NCBI RefSeq assembly: GCF_036785885.1
Contig: NC_092310.1
Span: 7,254,001-7,318,000, forward strand
Direction of reading: 5' to 3'
Origin: Coffea arabica
Lineage: Eukaryota; Streptophyta; Magnoliopsida; Gentianales; Rubiaceae
Length of the DNA stretch: 64,000 nt
Under the pieces are notes generated by a model, which was not told the origin of the DNA, ran no database searches, and saw nothing but the letters and a program-made list of their open reading frames with translations. Position 1 is the first letter of the stretch, and each line of letters starts with the position of its first letter. Below are positions 12,600 to 24,987 of the stretch, in pieces. The position numbers were made by a program, and so were the translations under genes.

Positions 12600-15500
12600 A
12601 CTAGATTAATGAAACTTGAGTTCCCTTTGTCCTTCCCTTTGACCATGTTAGGCACTTCAATTGAGTCTTGAACAGCTTGTACCATAGCTTGTAATGACTC
12701 GTTAAGTCTCTTGGCTCAAGCATGTGTCATTGGATCCACCGGAACAATCATGGGTTCAACTTGAGCACTTCGATCGACTTGGACAGCTTGTGACACTCCA
12801 TCAGTCCCCTCCTCTTGGGAAGGATTTGTCCTCAAATTGATCTTATCGCCTGCAAGAAAAGGACTCAAGTCAAATGCATTGAATGTGACACTAACTTTGT
12901 ACTCACATGGTAGCTTGAGCTTGTAAGCAATGTCGTTGACGCACTTGAGTACTTGAATGGTCCATCTCCACGTGGTAGCAACTTATTGTGTCGTTGGACT
13001 AGAAATCGCTCCTTTCACAGGTGACCCCATACCTAGTCACGTGGTTCAAACACCACGTGCTTACGTCCTTTATTTGCTTGGATAACATATTGCATCGTCC
13101 ACTTCTCGATGTTAGCACACTTTCTCATGATGTTGCCTAAAAAATTCTGTCTTTTTCTTGCCATCTAAGTTAACTCGTTCAGAAGTAGGTAAAGGCACTA
13201 AATCTAAAGGTATTAGTGGGTTAAAATCACAAACAACCTCAAATGGCAAATATTGAGTAGCAGAATATACCATACGATTATATGCAAATTCGACAAGAGG
13301 TAGGCAATCTTCCCATGCCCTAAGATTTTTGTGTAATATTGCACGCAACAAGGTAGAGAGAGTTCGATTAACTACTTCTGTTTACCCATCAATCTGCAGG
13401 TGACTAGTTGTCAAGAATAACAACTTAGTTCCTAACTTAGGTCATAAGGTTTCCAAAAATAGCTAAGGAACTTAACATTTTATCAGACGCTATGGATCTA
13501 GGAACACCATGTAATCTCACGATTTCTCTAAAGAACAAATCAACTACATAAAATGCATCATCAGACTTATGACAAGTAATAAAATGATCTATTTTAGAAA
13601 ATCTATCAATGACTACATAAATGGAATCATTGCCCCTCCTAGACCTAGGTAACCCAAGAATAAAGTCCATTGAAAGATCTACCCATACTTTCTTAGGTAT
13701 AGGCAATGGATTGTATAAACCATGCGGACATACCTGAGACTTCACTTGTCGGCATGTGATACACTTGTCAACAAATCATTCCACATCTCCTTTCATGCGT
13801 GGCTAGTAGAAATATTCCTGTAAAATAGCATAGGTCTTAGTTACCCCGAAATGACCCATCAATCGTCCATCATGTGATTTCCTCAATAATAACTCATGAA
13901 TAGAGCAAATAAGAATACACAGCTTATCGACATGGTAAAGGTAACCTTCGGCAATGAAAAACTTACCCTTGTGAGGTGCTTTACATGATTCATAAATCAC
14001 ACCAAAGTCAGCATCATTTTGGTACAAATCTTTAATAAATTCAAACCCTAAAATCTTAGCATCTAAAGTAGTGACTAGGGTATACCTGCATGATAATGCA
14101 TTGACAACAACATTTGTCTTACCTGACTTATACTTGATGACGTATGGGAATGATTCGACAAAGGCGATCCACCTAGCATGTTTCTTGCTTAACTTTTGTT
14201 GCACATTCAAATATTTAAGGAACTCATGATCTGTGTGAATCATGAATTCCTCAGGCCGTAGGTAATGCTGCCATGTTTCCAACGCTCAAACTAGGGTATA
14301 GAACTCTTTATTGAACGTTAAGTAGTTCAATGTTGTCCCACCGAGTTTCTTGTCAAAATAAGCGATTGGCTTCCCAACTTGCATCAATATGGCACCTATT
14401 CCAATGCCTGAAGCATCGCATTCAATTTCAAAGATTTTGTTAAAATCAAGTAAAGATAAAACAAGTGTACATGTGAGTTTGTGTTTGAGAGTTTGAAAAG
14501 CCTATTTTTAAGCTTCTCCCCAAACAAATTTCTCATTCTTTTTGACAACTATAGTGAATGGGGTGGCCAATGTGCTAAGTCCTTCATGAATCGTTAATAG
14601 AAGCTCGCAAGTCCATGGAAGTTTCGAACGTCACCTACAGACTTGGGTATTGGCCAATCTTGTATGGCCTTAATCTTACTCTCGTCCACCAGTATACCCT
14701 GTGTACTAACTACAAAACCTAAGAACACAAGTTGGTTAGTACAAAAAGTGCACTTCTTGAGATTAGCGTACAATGTTTCTTGTCAAAGTACATCAAACAC
14801 AGATCTTAAGTGACTAAGATGTTCATCTACGTTACTACTATAAACAAGTATATCATCAAAATAAACCACAATGAATTTTCCTAAGAAGGTTCATAGTACA
14901 TGATTCATTAGACGCATAAAGGTATTAGGTGCGTTAGTTAACCCAAATGGTATAACTAACCACTCACACAACCATACTTATTTTTAAACATTGTTTTCCA
15001 CTCATCACCTTCATTGATTCTAATTGGATGATATCCGCTTTTTAAGTTGATTTTAATGAACACTACTGCACTATAAAGCTCATCTAATATATCGTTGAGG
15101 TTAGGAATAGGGTGACGATACTTTACCATGATGGCATTGATAGCTCGACAGTCGGTGCACATTTTCCATGATCCGTCTTTCTTTGGCACTAGTATGATCG
15201 ATACTACACACGGGATCAAGCTTCCTCTCGCCCAACCTTTGCTCAGCAACTCATCAATTTGACATTGAAGCTACTTGGTTTCTTTTGGGTTGCTCTTATA
15301 GGATGGTCGATTAGGAATGGCTGCTTCATGGATGAAATCAATTTAATGTTCAATCCCTCTAACAGGTGGCAGTCCACTTGGTCTCTGTTTGGAGAAAACA
15401 TCAGCGAATTCTTGCAAAAGAGACAACCTCTCCCGACAAAGTTGGGTCTAACTCATTAGTAGACGTCAAAATCTCTTTACTATAAAGTACGAGTAAAGAC

Positions 15501-15935
15501 TGCTTCGCACTAAGAGCTTGTCTTACTACCTTAGCTTTCACTAGAAAATTTGATTTCTTCTTAGTTTTCCCTACCTTGGCTGATTCTACATTAGGGTTTT
15601 AGATTCATTAATCTCGGCCTTAACTGCTAATATCTTCCTCTCATTTTCCTTTTCAAATTCCTTTTGCAGACTAAGTTGGTTTCATGCACTTGTTTGGGTG
15701 TAAGAAGTACTAATGTTATTTTCCTATGTCTATGCATAAAAGTGTACTTATTAGTAACCCTATTAAAAGTAATTTTCTTATCAAATTGTCAAGGCCTACC
15801 AAGTATCACATGACTCATATCACACAAGATTTTATCCTAATATCTTCCAATTTTAAATGAAACAAGTACCTGTTTTTACTGCAAGTCCTCTAGCCTCCCC
15901 AAGTTGTTTTTTTATTAAACTTGGCAAAATGTGTA
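12600..15935 (-). pseudogene. Degenerate Ty3/gypsy retrotransposon polyprotein
   Basis: Reading on -, the domain order is protease end, reverse transcriptase, RNase H, zinc-binding H2C2 and integrase, the Ty3/gypsy order. Fragments: protease C-terminus ..SHVILGRP near 15800; RT with VPKKDGSWKMCTDCRAIN (15249-14956) and the catalytic YFDD at 14863-14852; RNase H/H2C2 at 14282-13803; integrase with DFILGLP and [10 protein letters not shown] (13745-13437) and the later catalytic Glu in EVVNR near 13380; integrase tail with [17 protein letters not shown] (13351-13112) and a region near 12850 reading like ..FNAFDLSPF... The frame breaks repeatedly by stops and shifts. Gag and the 5' LTR are missing. 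Inactive. Confidence 0.88.
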
Positions 15936-15939
15936 ATGT

Positions 15940-16905
15940 TTTTTTTTATGGGATCATGATGTAGATTCGTTAAGAATTCATTGGGTGTAATGGGAAAACT
16001 TTGTTTTCCGGTGGAGAAAGTTGGTTTGGGATTTTGTAGTTTTGACGATGTTGCCAAAGCTTTGGGTTGTAAACTCTAGTGGCGTCTATGCCTTAAAGAT
16101 TCGATTTGGTCTCATTTTATATATGATAAATATGTTGAGGGCCTTCATCCGTCAATGGTATCTGTAACTCAACCATCGCTTGCTTGGCATCATTTGGAGG
16201 GGATATGCACATTTGTAGAGTCAAAAATTTGGTGGTGTTTAGGTAGAGGATTGTTGATTTTTGGTTTGATTACTGGTATTTTGATCAACCTTTGTCAGTG
16301 CTATTGGAGGTGTTTGATTCGCCTCATATGCTACTGGTGGAATTTTATGATGAAGATGGGTAGACTGTACAAAAGTTAAGCTAGTGGCTTCCGGATTTTT
16401 TAGTACAATAAATTCTACAAACTCGACTCTATCCTGATCTTGAGGATGTTATGGTCTGGACCTCATCTTCTTCTAGTTTTTCACTACCAAGTCGGCAAGC
16501 GACAGTCTTTGGTGGAGAAGGAACTTGTCAATGGTTGATCAAACTATTTGGAATAATGTCTTGCCACTTAAGATTTCCTTTTTTGGATGGCGGCTGTTGC
16601 GAGGTTTTTAACCTTTGGATGATAAGTCGAGGAACAAGGGGATTGTACTTCCTTTACAATATGTGTGTTGCTTGGAGGATGAATCCTAAAATCATTTATT
16701 CCTCTATGGTTCTGTAGCTTCTCAGGTGTGGAGTTGCTTTGTTGGGAGATTTGGTACTCTTACTTCAGACCAGATGTGGACTAATGTTTCTACGATATTT
16801 ATGTCATGGTTATTCTTATCTCCTTTGGTTGGTCTAGTTCACATTAGATCAATTCTGCCGACTGTTATTTGCTGGTTTCTATGGAAATAACGTAATTAGA
16901 TGCAA
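15940..16905 (+). pseudogene. LINE-type reverse transcriptase C-terminal fragment (zf-RVT region)
   Basis: In shifting frames on + the segment reads as the end of a plant LINE ORF2: FLWGHDVDSL at the start, then a CFP(V)EK.GLGF-like motif, DVAKALGCKL, a WSHFIYDKY..GLHPS motif, WW(S)LGRGLL, and a zinc-binding zf-RVT part (..ISFFGWRLLRGF.. then ..HLFLYGSVASQVWS). Several frameshifts and stops are needed. It abuts the gypsy remnant on the left and the hAT remnant on the right, with no poly-A tail or duplication at the junctions. Confidence 0.75.
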
Positions 16906-16914
16906 TTTCATCGC

Positions 16915-18118
16915 ATAGTGAAGAAGATCAAGTTTTCTCTTAGCAGACCTTCTAACATATTTCATCGCATTCCTAACCATGTGAATAATCATTAATCTCA
17001 TCCAATCCTTCTTTATCAATCAAATTAAGAACAGGACCCAACAACAAACTTGAATATTTCTCCTATTTAGCAATAATGCACCTCTAAATGAATAGGATTA
17101 ATCTTTTCTACACTGACAATGTATACACTATCAGCATTGGATGAATGACAACTATGAAAAATTTAAATTTGAAATTCAACTTTTGCACACATGTCATGAA
17201 TCCAACGATGATACTGTATACACTGTCAGTGTAGGAAAGATTTACTCAAATGAATAATGCTCTTGTAGGCATTTAGCAATGACATTATTAATTGAAGCAT
17301 TATTCGTAATTATGGTACATATGTTATCAATATTCCACTCTAACAAGTAATTTATAATTATATCAGACAGATTCTACCCTAATGCCTTCATTGGAACCAA
17401 GACAAAATTGATAATTTTTTATTCAATTTCCAATTATTATGTATGAAATAAGCAGTCAATGCCATGAAAGGAAGATCCGTCTTAGATGTCTAAGTATCTA
17501 TTGTCAAACACAGTCTTGGTTTGGACTGTAAAAAAATCCCCTTCAATTTACTTTTTTCAACTTCATATATTTTCATGCAGTTAGTTTTTATTGTGTTTTT
17601 AGACACAAATTTAACTTTTGGATTAAGACAAAAAAATGATTAAGACCCAAAGTATACTTCTAAAATGATTTATCTTCAACAAAATTAAATGGTAGCTCTC
17701 GATTAATTATAAATTCTGTTAGATCCCTTTGAGTGCTCTCTTTGATCAAATTTCCAAATAAAATTACTAAGTTGATCTGAATTACCTTTGGAGAATCTAA
17801 GAAGCGTTTGCCCTTTTGACGATTGTCTCTTTTTGTAGGCTATACATATGCCCCCAAATATATGTTGATGCAAATGAGCTGTTACTCCCTTACTATGGCA
17901 AGAGAAAATTTTCTTGCAATAATTGCAAGTACATTCCTCTTTCTTTGGTACAATCTTGGTGAAATGGGCCCAAACCTTGGACCTCACCTTCACTTCTCTT
18001 TTCCTCTTTTCACCTTTATTTGCTTCTTCTCCATTGGGTTCTTGTTCAGCTGCAGTTTTTGTTGCTTCAACATCTGTGATTGTAATAACAATGTCTTCAT
18101 TATTCGCATTTGACATCT
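16915..18118 (-). pseudogene. hAT superfamily transposase remnant with BED zinc finger
   Basis: The N-terminal part (18116-17703) is open for 137 codons. It has an acidic/basic linker, then a BED finger: KVWAHFTKI, C-x2-C (CTCNYCKK) and H-x3-H (HLHQH). Farther down on - come decayed blocks typical of plant hAT (RICESLEEPER-type) transposases: ELPFNFVEDKSF near 17690, a CLTIDT(stop)TSK block near 17495, an LTAYFIHNNWKL block near 17430, and HMVRNAMKYVRRSAKRK near 16960. Stops and frameshifts throughout, and the hAT C-terminal dimerisation domain is absent. A MITE interrupts it at 17095-17247. Confidence 0.85.
17095..17247. mobile_element. 153-bp MITE with 9-bp TSD, inserted in the hAT remnant
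   Basis: The left end (GGATTAATCTTTTCTACACTG...) pairs with the reverse complement of the right end (GAGTAAATCTTTCCTACACTG...) over roughly 45 bp. Perfect 9-bp direct repeats AAATGAATA flank it at 17086-17094 and 17248-17256. A 9-bp TSD and long TIRs point to a Mutator-like non-autonomous element. No coding capacity. Confidence 0.85.
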
Positions 18119-19138
18119 AACACCAAAAAAAAAGAACATTGTTAAAGACATAAAGTATTTACTAACGCAAATAAGAGGAATAGGAAAGTGATCCTTGCAT
18201 AAAAAATGTTACTATGAAAATACAACAAATTCATACCTCAGAATTTTTCAGTTTTGATTTCTAAGAAAGTGTTTCGAATATGCATAGCAGTTAAAAAATT
18301 GACAGGATAATTTTTTCCTTCATTGAGAAATGAAAAAATAATCAATGAGCACGTTTAAGTTAAAATAAAATTACTAATTGGATATCCAACCCAATTCTTT
18401 ATAACAAAAGTTGATAATCAAACAAACTCATTGTATAAGTTTATCAAGAATAACTCAGGATCCACTCTTCATTGATGATTTGTTCTTTTATGCCTTTTTT
18501 GGTCATTAGTGGAATTGTAGATTTTCTGACTGAAATTCTTTCAAGGCTGCAGCTGCTAACATTAAGATTACTCTTTATTTCCATGGAAAAAAATTGGCAT
18601 TTCTCTACAAGTAGTAACATTCATTTTCATTGGAACTACCCAATAGAACTAACTTCACCTAGGCTCTTTTTTTCAGATTATTAATTTAGGAGAAAATGGC
18701 CACTGATCTTCTAGTCTAAAGGGAAAGATTGTGAAGCACAGCGTCTTCACATTTAGTTTGGTTGTGCTTTTGATTTTTAAGAAATTTAGATATGTGCTTT
18801 AAACCTTATAATGTTAATTTCATGTAGAGTTTACTTTTGAGGAGGAATTTCAACATTCATTTCCCTATCTTCTTATCATAATTTGTCTCTTACATGGTCA
18901 AGAGACATGGTTTCTTTCTCACCAAACTCCTATTTCCAATTTAACTTAAAACTGAATCAAAATTGTCAATATGACTAATTCTAAGCATGTTTTTCCTTAG
19001 TTTTGTCAAAATGCAGATTGTTTGACTATTTTGATATTTTTATAAAGTCTAGCACACTATATGTTTGAGAGTAGCCATAGCATCTCAGACATTGGTGTCT
19101 TATAATTTTGGTCACATACAGTTTAGTGATTAAAATCA
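18119..19138. other. AT-rich spacer, no gene recognised
   Basis: No recognised coding or RNA feature. The last part (about 19046-19132) resembles two units near 44768-44846 and 44910-44985 (shared GAGTAGCCA.AGYATC motif, then a CA.ATA.A.TTNAGTGATT-like end), so repeat homology extends upstream of the main duplication in patchy form. Confidence 0.5.
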
Positions 19139-22100
19139 ATATGCTACACTTGACCACAATAATTATATTGGCAGTAAATATGTTTATCACTAGGGGAAAC
19201 TCCTTAAATTTTGGCATAGAAAATTGAGATATATCTCAATAAAAAAATAAAGAGTTGATAAATCATAAATTTTTAAAGATTTTAGATTTATTAATTATGA
19301 TATTTTAAGTAGACTGCATAAGTAAAGTAGACTACTCAACCATTATGGATGCCATAAGAGTTTCATTATAACACTAAAATTTTGTGAATTCTTGTCTATC
19401 CTTTTTTATTAGTGAGGGATATTTATCTCATTATTAGATAACTATTCATCAAATATAAAGCTCCTTTCTTATTTGATAAAGAATTAATATTTGATACCTA
19501 TGCAAGTATTCAAACGAGAAAGGAAATTTGAAATTTGAAGGATAGAAAATAAAATGAAGGCACACCAAAAAAAAGGGCTATCCTATTTGTGCTCATTAAA
19601 TAGGAAACATTGCTAATGAGTAAAAGCAATGCTTCATTGGTTTCATCCAATGGTGTACTTTAAGGAAATAATGAGATACTTGTGGATATAGCATATTGGC
19701 AATATTTATATCTTGTGCGTAATGCCTTGAAATTGAAGTATATACTTAAACAATTTCTTCCAAAATTATTTAAACACCACTTTGATTATGATATGGATGA
19801 AAATCAAGTTTAAGATATTATGTTTAGTTTTGTGAGGGTGATCAACCTACACGTAAAGAAACCATACAAAAGAAACAAGACTATCTTGCTCCAAGAAATT
19901 TAGATTCTTTTACACTTCAAAAATTATTAGAACTGGATATTTAAATTTCTTAAGAGCATGAAGTAAGTGGGAGTGTTTTGACTCTGGAATGGAGTATTGA
20001 AAAGGTAAGGATTCATATTTGACTCCTTTGAATATGGAAAATTGATAGCTTTTCTCAAAATTATTATTTAATTATTTTAGATAAGCAATCAAATGAAAAA
20101 CTCCTTGTCAAATAAACACATGAAGTAAATCTACATTGAACCCACTGGTTGAGTTATCTTATAGACAGCGGGAGGAAAAATGTTCTCTATAAAAAATTGA
20201 AGTTCTTTAATTACTATATTGTATACCTACAAGAGTTTAAGGATGAATTGTGTAATGTTTTCATAAGGTGCAAATGGAGAAATCTCCATGTTCAAGAATA
20301 GTGTCACAAATTACCACAAAATCTCTACCAAATTTTGAGAGATTATATTTAGAGTAATTATGGCACTAGTAACTCACTATTAGAGTTACATTAGATAAAT
20401 ATGAAAATGAATGTCCTTAACGCAACTCTTGATAATTAGGCATATACATGTGTCACCATGGTAGAGAATGTAATTTAAACCAAATTATTGCTCCTCAATA
20501 GTATATTAATTTGTTCTTCATTTGATCTTAGAAGAATTTTTCTAGTAAATTAATATACATTAAGGTTAGTGGGAGTAATACTATGAGAGTTTTTCTCAAT
20601 CATGATATTTGTGAAACCCTTCTATCATTAGTATTCACAAAATAGAATGTAAAAGATAGTTAATCTGTCTTAGAACCTTCATGCAAGAGTTCCTTGATAA
20701 TAAAGAACAAATATTACTTTTAAATAATAATAGTGAACAATTGCATAATGTTCACATCATGCATTGGAATGAATATAAATTCACCAAGAATGCAATGAAG
20801 TTGTACCACAGGCATCTATTGTTTGGCCTAAAGTTTGTCGATATTGTATTTTGGCTAATATAGATATTTGATTTGATTATCTTTCATTATGTATACATAA
20901 AAGAGTGGGAGTCAAGACATTCAGGTCGACATAAGGTATTCAATAGTTATTTAGAAAGTAAAATGTAGCTATTGAGTACACATCAAGGAGTTATTATTGT
21001 TGATCAACAATTAAAGGTTGTTGGGTAAGTTGTTAATAATCAAATAACTCATATAGAACTCACTAGGTCATTTAGTATTTTCCTATTATTCTAAAACTAT
21101 TGTGTTGTCTAGACGCTCAAAATACTTATGTTTACATGATTTTGTGCACATTATTATTTATGTATAAAGTAAAGATCATGTGATCCATAAAGTTGAATCC
21201 TGAATAACTTATATGAAGTTATTCATAAAATTTTTTTAAAGCACTTGATTAGAAAGTATAATATATTGTAATACATAGAAGGAAGTGTTTGTCATGAGAA
21301 CATAATCGCCATGATTCATGTATTATTATTTTCTGATTAAGCGACTATTACATAATTGTTGAATTTGGTGAGTGACAAACAAAACTTATGGCCATTTTAA
21401 GTATCTAGCCACTCATATGTTAACTGACTATTTCATGTGGGTCAAGTGGAAGAAAGTAAAACTTGCCTCTTTTAGAGGCAATTGTGACCCATATGATTGA
21501 TTCTAAATTGATTGATATCCTAATTAATTGATTGATATTTTCAATAATTAATTAGTATCTTCCATTTGTTAATGATTGATTGGTATCTTTTGCTAATTGA
21601 TATCTGATACAATCAATTAACCAACCAAATCAATCAATTAGTCAGAAAAGGTTATGGATTATGACAAGATTTTTTTTATGGAAGGAAACCCTAGAGATTT
21701 TGATAATTGCTAGTAAGGGTCCCTGGCCTAGCCTATAAATAGCTTATGGTATCCCAACAACACTACACTCTCTGATTAGGTATAGACTAGAAACTCCTTA
21801 CTCTAACTTTTTCTTCTACATATATATATATATTGGAATAGACAAGAAAGAGTCAAAGAGATGAGGAGAGACCAATTTGTACTTAATAACAATGGTTAGA
21901 GGTAAGTCTATTTAGATTTCCGCTGCGTAGTACATTCATACGTACATAATTAGTATAGCAAGCTCAACCCTATTGACAATTCTATTTTGTATGTATATAT
22001 TCTTGCTGTGACGACTCTCAATAGTGCACAAGTACCGCGTTTACTCTTGTCAAACTGTGTCTGCCATTAGATTGATTTTGACTACAGAGTTCAGGGGACA

Positions 22101-22421
22101 ATGCGAAAGAAATGCTGTGTAAGGGACCTCTGTATTTTCTCAGTGCAAAATTCATCCAAAATGAGCTCGTGCTAGGCTCCTGCTTGATAGGATCTTGGTT
22201 TTGAGCTGAAATTTAACTCAATTAGTTGGTAAGGCTAGCTGGAATCAGTGAGAGCCATTTATTGGGTAAGCAGAGTTTTCTAACCAAGACATAAAAAGCA
22301 TGATAATGCCGCAGACGACGATGTGTGCTGGCCTCCTTTTGATAAAATCCAACTTTGTTGGGGCAGGGGTTGGCTAAAATGTAAGTTGAAATTTTGGAAA
22401 ATGAGAATATAGGAACATTCA
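19139..22421. other. AT-rich repetitive DNA without recognised gene (copy A)
   Basis: About 3.3 kb with only short ORFs. The 60-aa ORF at 20681-20863 is kept nearly unchanged in copy B (51792-51974) but has no recognisable domain. 21460-21476 is a perfect hairpin (TGCCTCTTTTAGAGGCA). About 21495-21650 is rich in degenerate ATTGATTGATAT motifs, followed by a TATAAATAG at 21734. The organisation hints at a decayed LTR retroelement, but I found no LTR pair or protein domain. Confidence 0.45.
21734..21742 (+). promoter_or_regulatory. TATA-box-like motif in repetitive DNA
   Basis: TATAAATAG, conserved in copy B at 52849-52857, followed about 80-100 bp later by an (AT)n run. It could be the core promoter of a decayed retroelement. 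No transcript evidence and no downstream gene. Confidence 0.25.
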
Positions 22422-22430
22422 AATTTCATA

Positions 22431-23631
22431 GGGATAATTTTAGAAACCTCCCCTAAGGTTTCTGATAGTTTCACTGTCTTCCCCTAAAGTTTTAAATATA
22501 TCACTAACCTCCCTTAAAACTAAATTTTCTTGTAACAAATTAGCGCAATTCAAAAAAATTAATAATAAAAAAATGATTTCAAGAGTGAGAAAAATATTTC
22601 ATACAAAAGTGCCCCTCAACTAATTATTAGTTGGTTGACTTAGAAACAAAAGGGATTATTAGTTAAGAATAGAAAATAAAAACCATAGTTAGAATGTGTC
22701 AGTGTAAGTAAGGCAAATTACAATACTAGCATGAGCCCACTAGAATTCAATAACAATGGCTCGCAAAATCAAAGAATTGGAAAGAAATTTTATTAATTTA
22801 GAATCAATATTTACACATTGAATTCCTCAATTCTTAGTGGTGAAATTTGGAAGATTTTCAGTAAGAATTAAATAAGACTAAGTATGACCTTTTCAAGAAA
22901 AATGCCACATTAAATAAAAAATATAAAATATGATCAAATATTTTTTTTGAATTATTTCTTTTACTTACAAGGTCCATTATTTCACATGATTACTAAGAAA
23001 TTTCTATCATTTGTAACAAAAAAAAACAACTCTCAGGCAATGTTTGCATGAATAGAATGGAAATGACTTTAATGGAAAATAAGTAAATCAAAGTGGAGAA
23101 AATCATTTTAAACAATCTTTTTGGAATTATGTATACAAAGAAAAAGAAAAAAAAATTGAAAATAGGGAGAGAATAGATTATGTGCAGTTACACTTTATCT
23201 AAAACTTAATAAAATTTATTTGTAAACATATTTTAACAATTTATCCTTTTTGTGCATTTTTGTATTCATCTTGTTATTTTTATAAAAAAACTTATGAAAT
23301 AATAATCTCTCAATATAAATTTTAATCTTTTTTGGGGGAAGAAATTACAAGAACTACTAAAATTAGAAAAAGAATTTAAAATGTTAACAATTATTGTTAT
23401 AAAATTTGGTATTCAAGATTTTCAAGCTTTTTTACATTCCAAATTATGGGAGTACAAGTGGCTCAACTATCTCTCCATACAACTATGTAAAATTTCCCAA
23501 GTTGCAGGGTAATAAAGTCATTTGACCATTGATGTGGTAAGCATTGGATTCCAATTGGTTGACCGGGGGAGGGTAAGTGATATTTTAAGAATCTTGGGGG
23601 AGGGCAGTAAAATTGTCATTGAAATTATCCC
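22431..23631. mobile_element. 1.2-kb Mutator-like MITE with 9-bp TSD (copy A)
   Basis: Ends GGGATAATTT...AAATTATCCC. The TIR homology extends roughly 80 bp imperfectly (left CCTCCCCTAAGG/ATATCACTAACCTCCC versus right-end reverse complement CCTCCCCCAAG/ATATCACTTACCCTCCC). Perfect 9-bp direct repeats AATTTCATA flank it at 22422-22430 and 23632-23640. AT-rich interior without an ORF. The same element is at the same place in copy B, so it predates the duplication. Confidence 0.88.
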
Positions 23632-23689
23632 AATTTCATAAGTACGGCGAAACTTTTATTAAGTTTGTGGATGGGGTATGGGTTACTAC

Positions 23690-24563
23690 TAGAGGCGGCA
23701 ACCTGGATCAGAATCCATTTATCCATCCATTTGACCCTTAATTAAATGAATTTGGATTGCCGATTTTCAGTGCTGGTTTTAAATGGTTTGACCAATTAAA
23801 TCCACTTAAGTTAATGGTTTTAAATGGATTATCCATATAAACCATATAAAACCAATTACTTCAAAAAAAAAAAAAACGTCAATCCCTCTGACTCTGAAGT
23901 TCCAAGCCAACAAGTTCTGAAGTTCCATAATACCCCAGTCGCTGCCATAGATAAATACCCCAGTTGCTGCCATGGATAAACTAATGATGCCTTAATTTCT
24001 CTTTTTTTCTGAATTTTTGGTAACTGGTAAGACGAATCCCTAAATTGTCTAAGTGACGTTCTATTTAATTCTTCAATTAGAGCACTTGATTTAGCCAGAG
24101 TATTGAGATGCTGGTTATTACTATACCATAAATGAAAGCAAACCCTGGTTTTTGATGATGCTAAAGGTAGTATGGAAATGTTGGCCAACGGGTCGAAATG
24201 TATGAAGATGAATCATACGACCCGAATATTCTACAACTAGTGCGAGATTGTAGAATTTTGTTCAGATTTGAGGATTAGATCTTTGTGAGCTTTAATCCAT
24301 TTTCTTCAGCAAACGGAGAAGAAGATGGATAAGAAATAGAAAGAAGAAAACAGCAGAGGAAAATGAACAAAAAAGATAAAGAAAGGAATTTCCTATTTGA
24401 TGGTTAAATGGATTTTAAATGGATAATTGGATATCCATCATCCATTTGGATCCAATCCATATACAACCATTTAATAAATGGATTTAAGTGGATTAGACCA
24501 TTTAATCCATAATCCATTTATGTGAAACCAATTATCATCCATATATCCATTTTGACACCTCTA
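23690..24563. mobile_element. 874-bp hAT-type non-autonomous element, only in copy A
   Basis: Terminal inverted repeats TAGAGGCGGCAA / TTGACACCTCTA and a perfect 8-bp duplication GTTACTAC (23682-23689 and 24564-24571) mark a hAT insertion. Copy B keeps the uninterrupted site at about 54824-54832. Subterminal regions are packed with ATCCATTT-type motifs in both orientations, as expected for transposase-binding repeats. The centre is not of this type; it includes a 24-bp near-tandem repeat (about 23928-23975) and a 110-codon minus-strand ORF (24188-23856) with no recognised similarity, possibly captured host sequence. Confidence 0.9.
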
Positions 24564-24889
24564 GTTACTACTATTCACCAAACGAACAGATTTTTGGCTA
24601 AGTAATTAAATCACACTTTTAACAATGTCCACTTTGTCAAGAGCAAAAAAATTCTTTTTTGAAATGTGCATCTTATCGAACAATAATATGCACCTAAATG
24701 ATAAAAATATGTAGTTTGGTAAAATGTACATAAATCCAAATATGCACATCTAAATTGATACAGCTGTGTATAGGTATAATCAAATTACACACATACAAGT
24801 CGCAATATGTGCACATAAGGGTAATTTTCTTATTATACTTACAATATTTCTTTTAATAGTTCATGACCTGTAACTCGCACCTCATTCAA

Positions 24890-24987
24890 GGGGTAGGGAT
24901 GGGTTGGATGTTAGAAGGAAGAGAATGTAAGTGAAATGTTCTGGAATCGAGACCTCTCGCCTATATTAAAAAAAAAAGAAAAAAAAA
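24890..24987 (+). mobile_element. Short tRNA-like SINE, diverged (copy A)
   Basis: Matches the better preserved SINE at 31655: GGGTAGGGATGGGTTGGATG..., then a decayed box-B-like GGAATCGAGACC, then an A-rich tail near 24968-24987. Present at the same site in copy B (55143-55251). Target-site duplication unclear. Confidence 0.65.

Noticed and set aside
20681..20863. 60-codon ORF conserved in both duplicon copies as a small gene
   Set aside because: Conservation equals that of the surrounding DNA, with no domain or start context. It more likely reflects recent duplication.
23856..24188. 110-codon minus-strand ORF in the 874-bp hAT element as a transposase
   Set aside because: No hAT transposase motifs and too short. 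At most captured sequence.
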